Source: an uncultured Alistipes sp.
Lineage (GTDB): Bacteria; Bacteroidota; Bacteroidia; Bacteroidales; Rikenellaceae
Assembly (NCBI GenBank): GCA_947629705.1
Contig: CANREN010000001.1
Location: forward strand, 1-64,000
Reading direction: 5' to 3'
Length of the DNA stretch: 64,000 nt
The notes under the pieces are model-generated. The model ran no database searches and was not told where the DNA came from. It worked only from the letters and a program-made list of their open reading frames with translations. Each line of letters begins with the position of its first letter. The first letter of the stretch is position 1. A program made the position numbers and the translations under genes. Below, piece after piece: positions 63,044-64,000 of the stretch.

Positions 63044-64000
63044 ATGACTTTTCTCTTTTTCTTCATCCTGTTGTTCCTGACGGCGATCGCTGCCGATTAC
63101 TGCTTCTGGAGGCGGCACCGTGCTTCGCTGCGCCGGCATCGGTGGGCGGTCGTATGGATGGTCGGCAGCCATTTACCGCTGCTCGTCATGATCCTTTCCG
63201 GATGGCTGGCCCGCGACAATACGACCGGTTTGATGCTCGTCAGTATATGGCTGTTCTGGATTTGGTTGCTGCTGACGCTGCCGCGATTGGTCTGTTATCT
63301 CTTTCGGCGGATGCACCTGCCCCGCGCGGGAATCGCGGTCGGCGTCGGAGTGGCCGGTTCGCTGATTTGGGGCGCGACGATCGGCCGCACGACGCTGCAC
63401 GTCAGCCGGACGGAAATCTGCTCGGCGAAACTTCCTGCGGCCTTCGACGGATTCCGGATCGTGCAGCTCTCCGATATGCACATCGGTACGCTGGTCTCGC
63501 CGGAACGGGAGCTGCAGCGGATCGTCGACAGCGTGGAGGCGCTGCACCCCGATCTGATCGTCTTTACCGGCGATCTCGTCAATATCCGTTCTTCGGAGCT
63601 GAATGATCGCAACGCGGCTGTTTTGCGCCGATTGCAAGCTCCTTGCGGCGTGTTTTCCGTAACCGGCAACCACGATGCGGGGGTCTATATCAAGGATTCG
63701 ATGCGTCAACCGGCGGCGGAGAGCTTGCAGGAGGTGATTGCCTGGCAGCGGCGGTCGGGATGGCAGGTGCTGGAGGATACGACGGTCTATCTGACCCGGG
63801 GCGGAGAGCGCATATCGTTCTCCGGCATCTCGTTCGATCCGGCCCTGCGCAAAAAACGGCACGATTCGGAACTTCCTCCGGCCCGACTGGATGTCGTCTA
63901 TCGCGGTGTGCCCGATTCGTTGTTCAACATTACGGCGGTGCATCTTCCGCAGCTTTGGACGCAGGTGCTCGACTTCGGATACGGCGATCTGACGCTGGCA
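63044..64000 (+). CDS. membrane-anchored metallophosphoesterase (YkuE/YaeI-like), 3' end outside window
   Basis: The frame is open to the window edge, so the track lists only shadows. My translation starts MTFLFFFILLFLTAIAADYCFW, with about four N-terminal membrane helices. Then comes a calcineurin-like phosphoesterase domain: FRIVQLSDMHIGTL (D-x-H), LIVFTGDLVN (GDxxN-like) and FSVTGNHDAG (GNHD), where His and Asp residues bind two metals. The YkuE family includes UDP-2,3-diacylglucosamine-type and related lipid phosphatases; the substrate here is unknown. 319 codons are visible; the C-terminal end is missing. Confidence 0.9.
   Translation, partial: MTFLFFFILLFLTAIAADYCFWRRHRASLRRHRWAVVWMVGSHLPLLVMILSGWLARDNTTGLMLVSIWLFWIWLLLTLPRLVCYLFRRMHLPRAGIAVGVGVAGSLIWGATIGRTTLHVSRTEICSAKLPAAFDGFRIVQLSDMHIGTLVSPERELQRIVDSVEALHPDLIVFTGDLVNIRSSELNDRNAAVLRRLQAPCGVFSVTGNHDAGVYIKDSMRQPAAESLQEVIAWQRRSGWQVLEDTTVYLTRGGERISFSGISFDPALRKKRHDSELPPARLDVVYRGVPDSLFNITAVHLPQLWTQVLDFGYGDLTLA

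Overview
The window looks like chromosomal DNA of a gut Bacteroidales bacterium, most likely Alistipes or a close Rikenellaceae relative. Evidence: a G+C-rich core; promoters of the Bacteroidetes type (TTTG, about 19-21 bases, TAnnTTTG); TonB-dependent receptors; a FeoA-FeoB fusion; PnuT-type vitamin transport; the carboxyspermidine polyamine route; and a cysteate synthase-like gene, as expected in sulfonolipid-making Alistipes. The genus is an inference from content, not a database match.

Layout. 1-4.2 kb: a dxs-like synthase cut by the window edge, a hexapeptide acetyltransferase, purT and a HAD phosphatase. 4.2-10.6 kb: an aminotransferase plus AspT/YidE-type transporter pair, then feoAB with a small Cys-rich partner, then a 57-residue histone-H1-like gene missing from the ORF track. 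10.6-21.6 kb: housekeeping genes dnaG, smpB, tsaB, rmuC, rpe, an ABC-F ATPase, rlmB, a DUF4153 membrane protein and a YgjP-like metalloprotease. 21.6-28.3 kb: galK, a GNAT enzyme, a ROK regulator, fabD, a cobalamin riboswitch with no obvious target gene, and a nucleotidyltransferase-like gene behind an arginine decarboxylase-like gene. 28.5-32.5 kb: an envelope cluster (HU-like membrane protein, sigma-54 activator, LptE, small TPR-like protein, SecG) and a YjbR-type gene. 32.5-41.3 kb: a thiamine uptake operon (TPP riboswitch, TonB receptor, PnuT), xylBA, galM and gltX. 41.3-50.9 kb: SIMPL protein, ychF, an acidic Pro/Glu-rich protein, rsmI, DUF389 protein, glycosyltransferase, guaB, guaA. 51.0-52.7 kb: an AT-rich restriction-modification island. 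52.8-64 kb: eno, tRNA-Lys, carboxynorspermidine dehydrogenase, a small secreted protein, a 119-bp multi-arm palindrome, nspC, cysteate synthase, a second TonB receptor, a DcaP-like porin and a truncated metallophosphoesterase.

Working together: the arginine decarboxylase-like enzyme, the carboxynorspermidine dehydrogenase and NspC make a dispersed polyamine pathway. The TPP riboswitch controls thiamine uptake across both membranes. xylBA and galM/galK serve pentose and galactose use.

Most unusual items: (a) an orphan cobalamin riboswitch that ends in a short hairpin/T-run and then a bidirectional terminator; (b) a low-G+C methyltransferase/HNH endonuclease pair whose promoter carries a dyad over the -33 region; (c) two copies of an approximately 85-bp two-hairpin repeat that carries a complete promoter and sits about 68 bases before purT and before a TonB receptor gene; (d) the 119-bp palindrome between two polyamine genes; (e) three genes (dnaG, rmuC, the methyltransferase) whose -7 boxes lie only 4-6 bases before the ATG, which predicts leaderless mRNAs.
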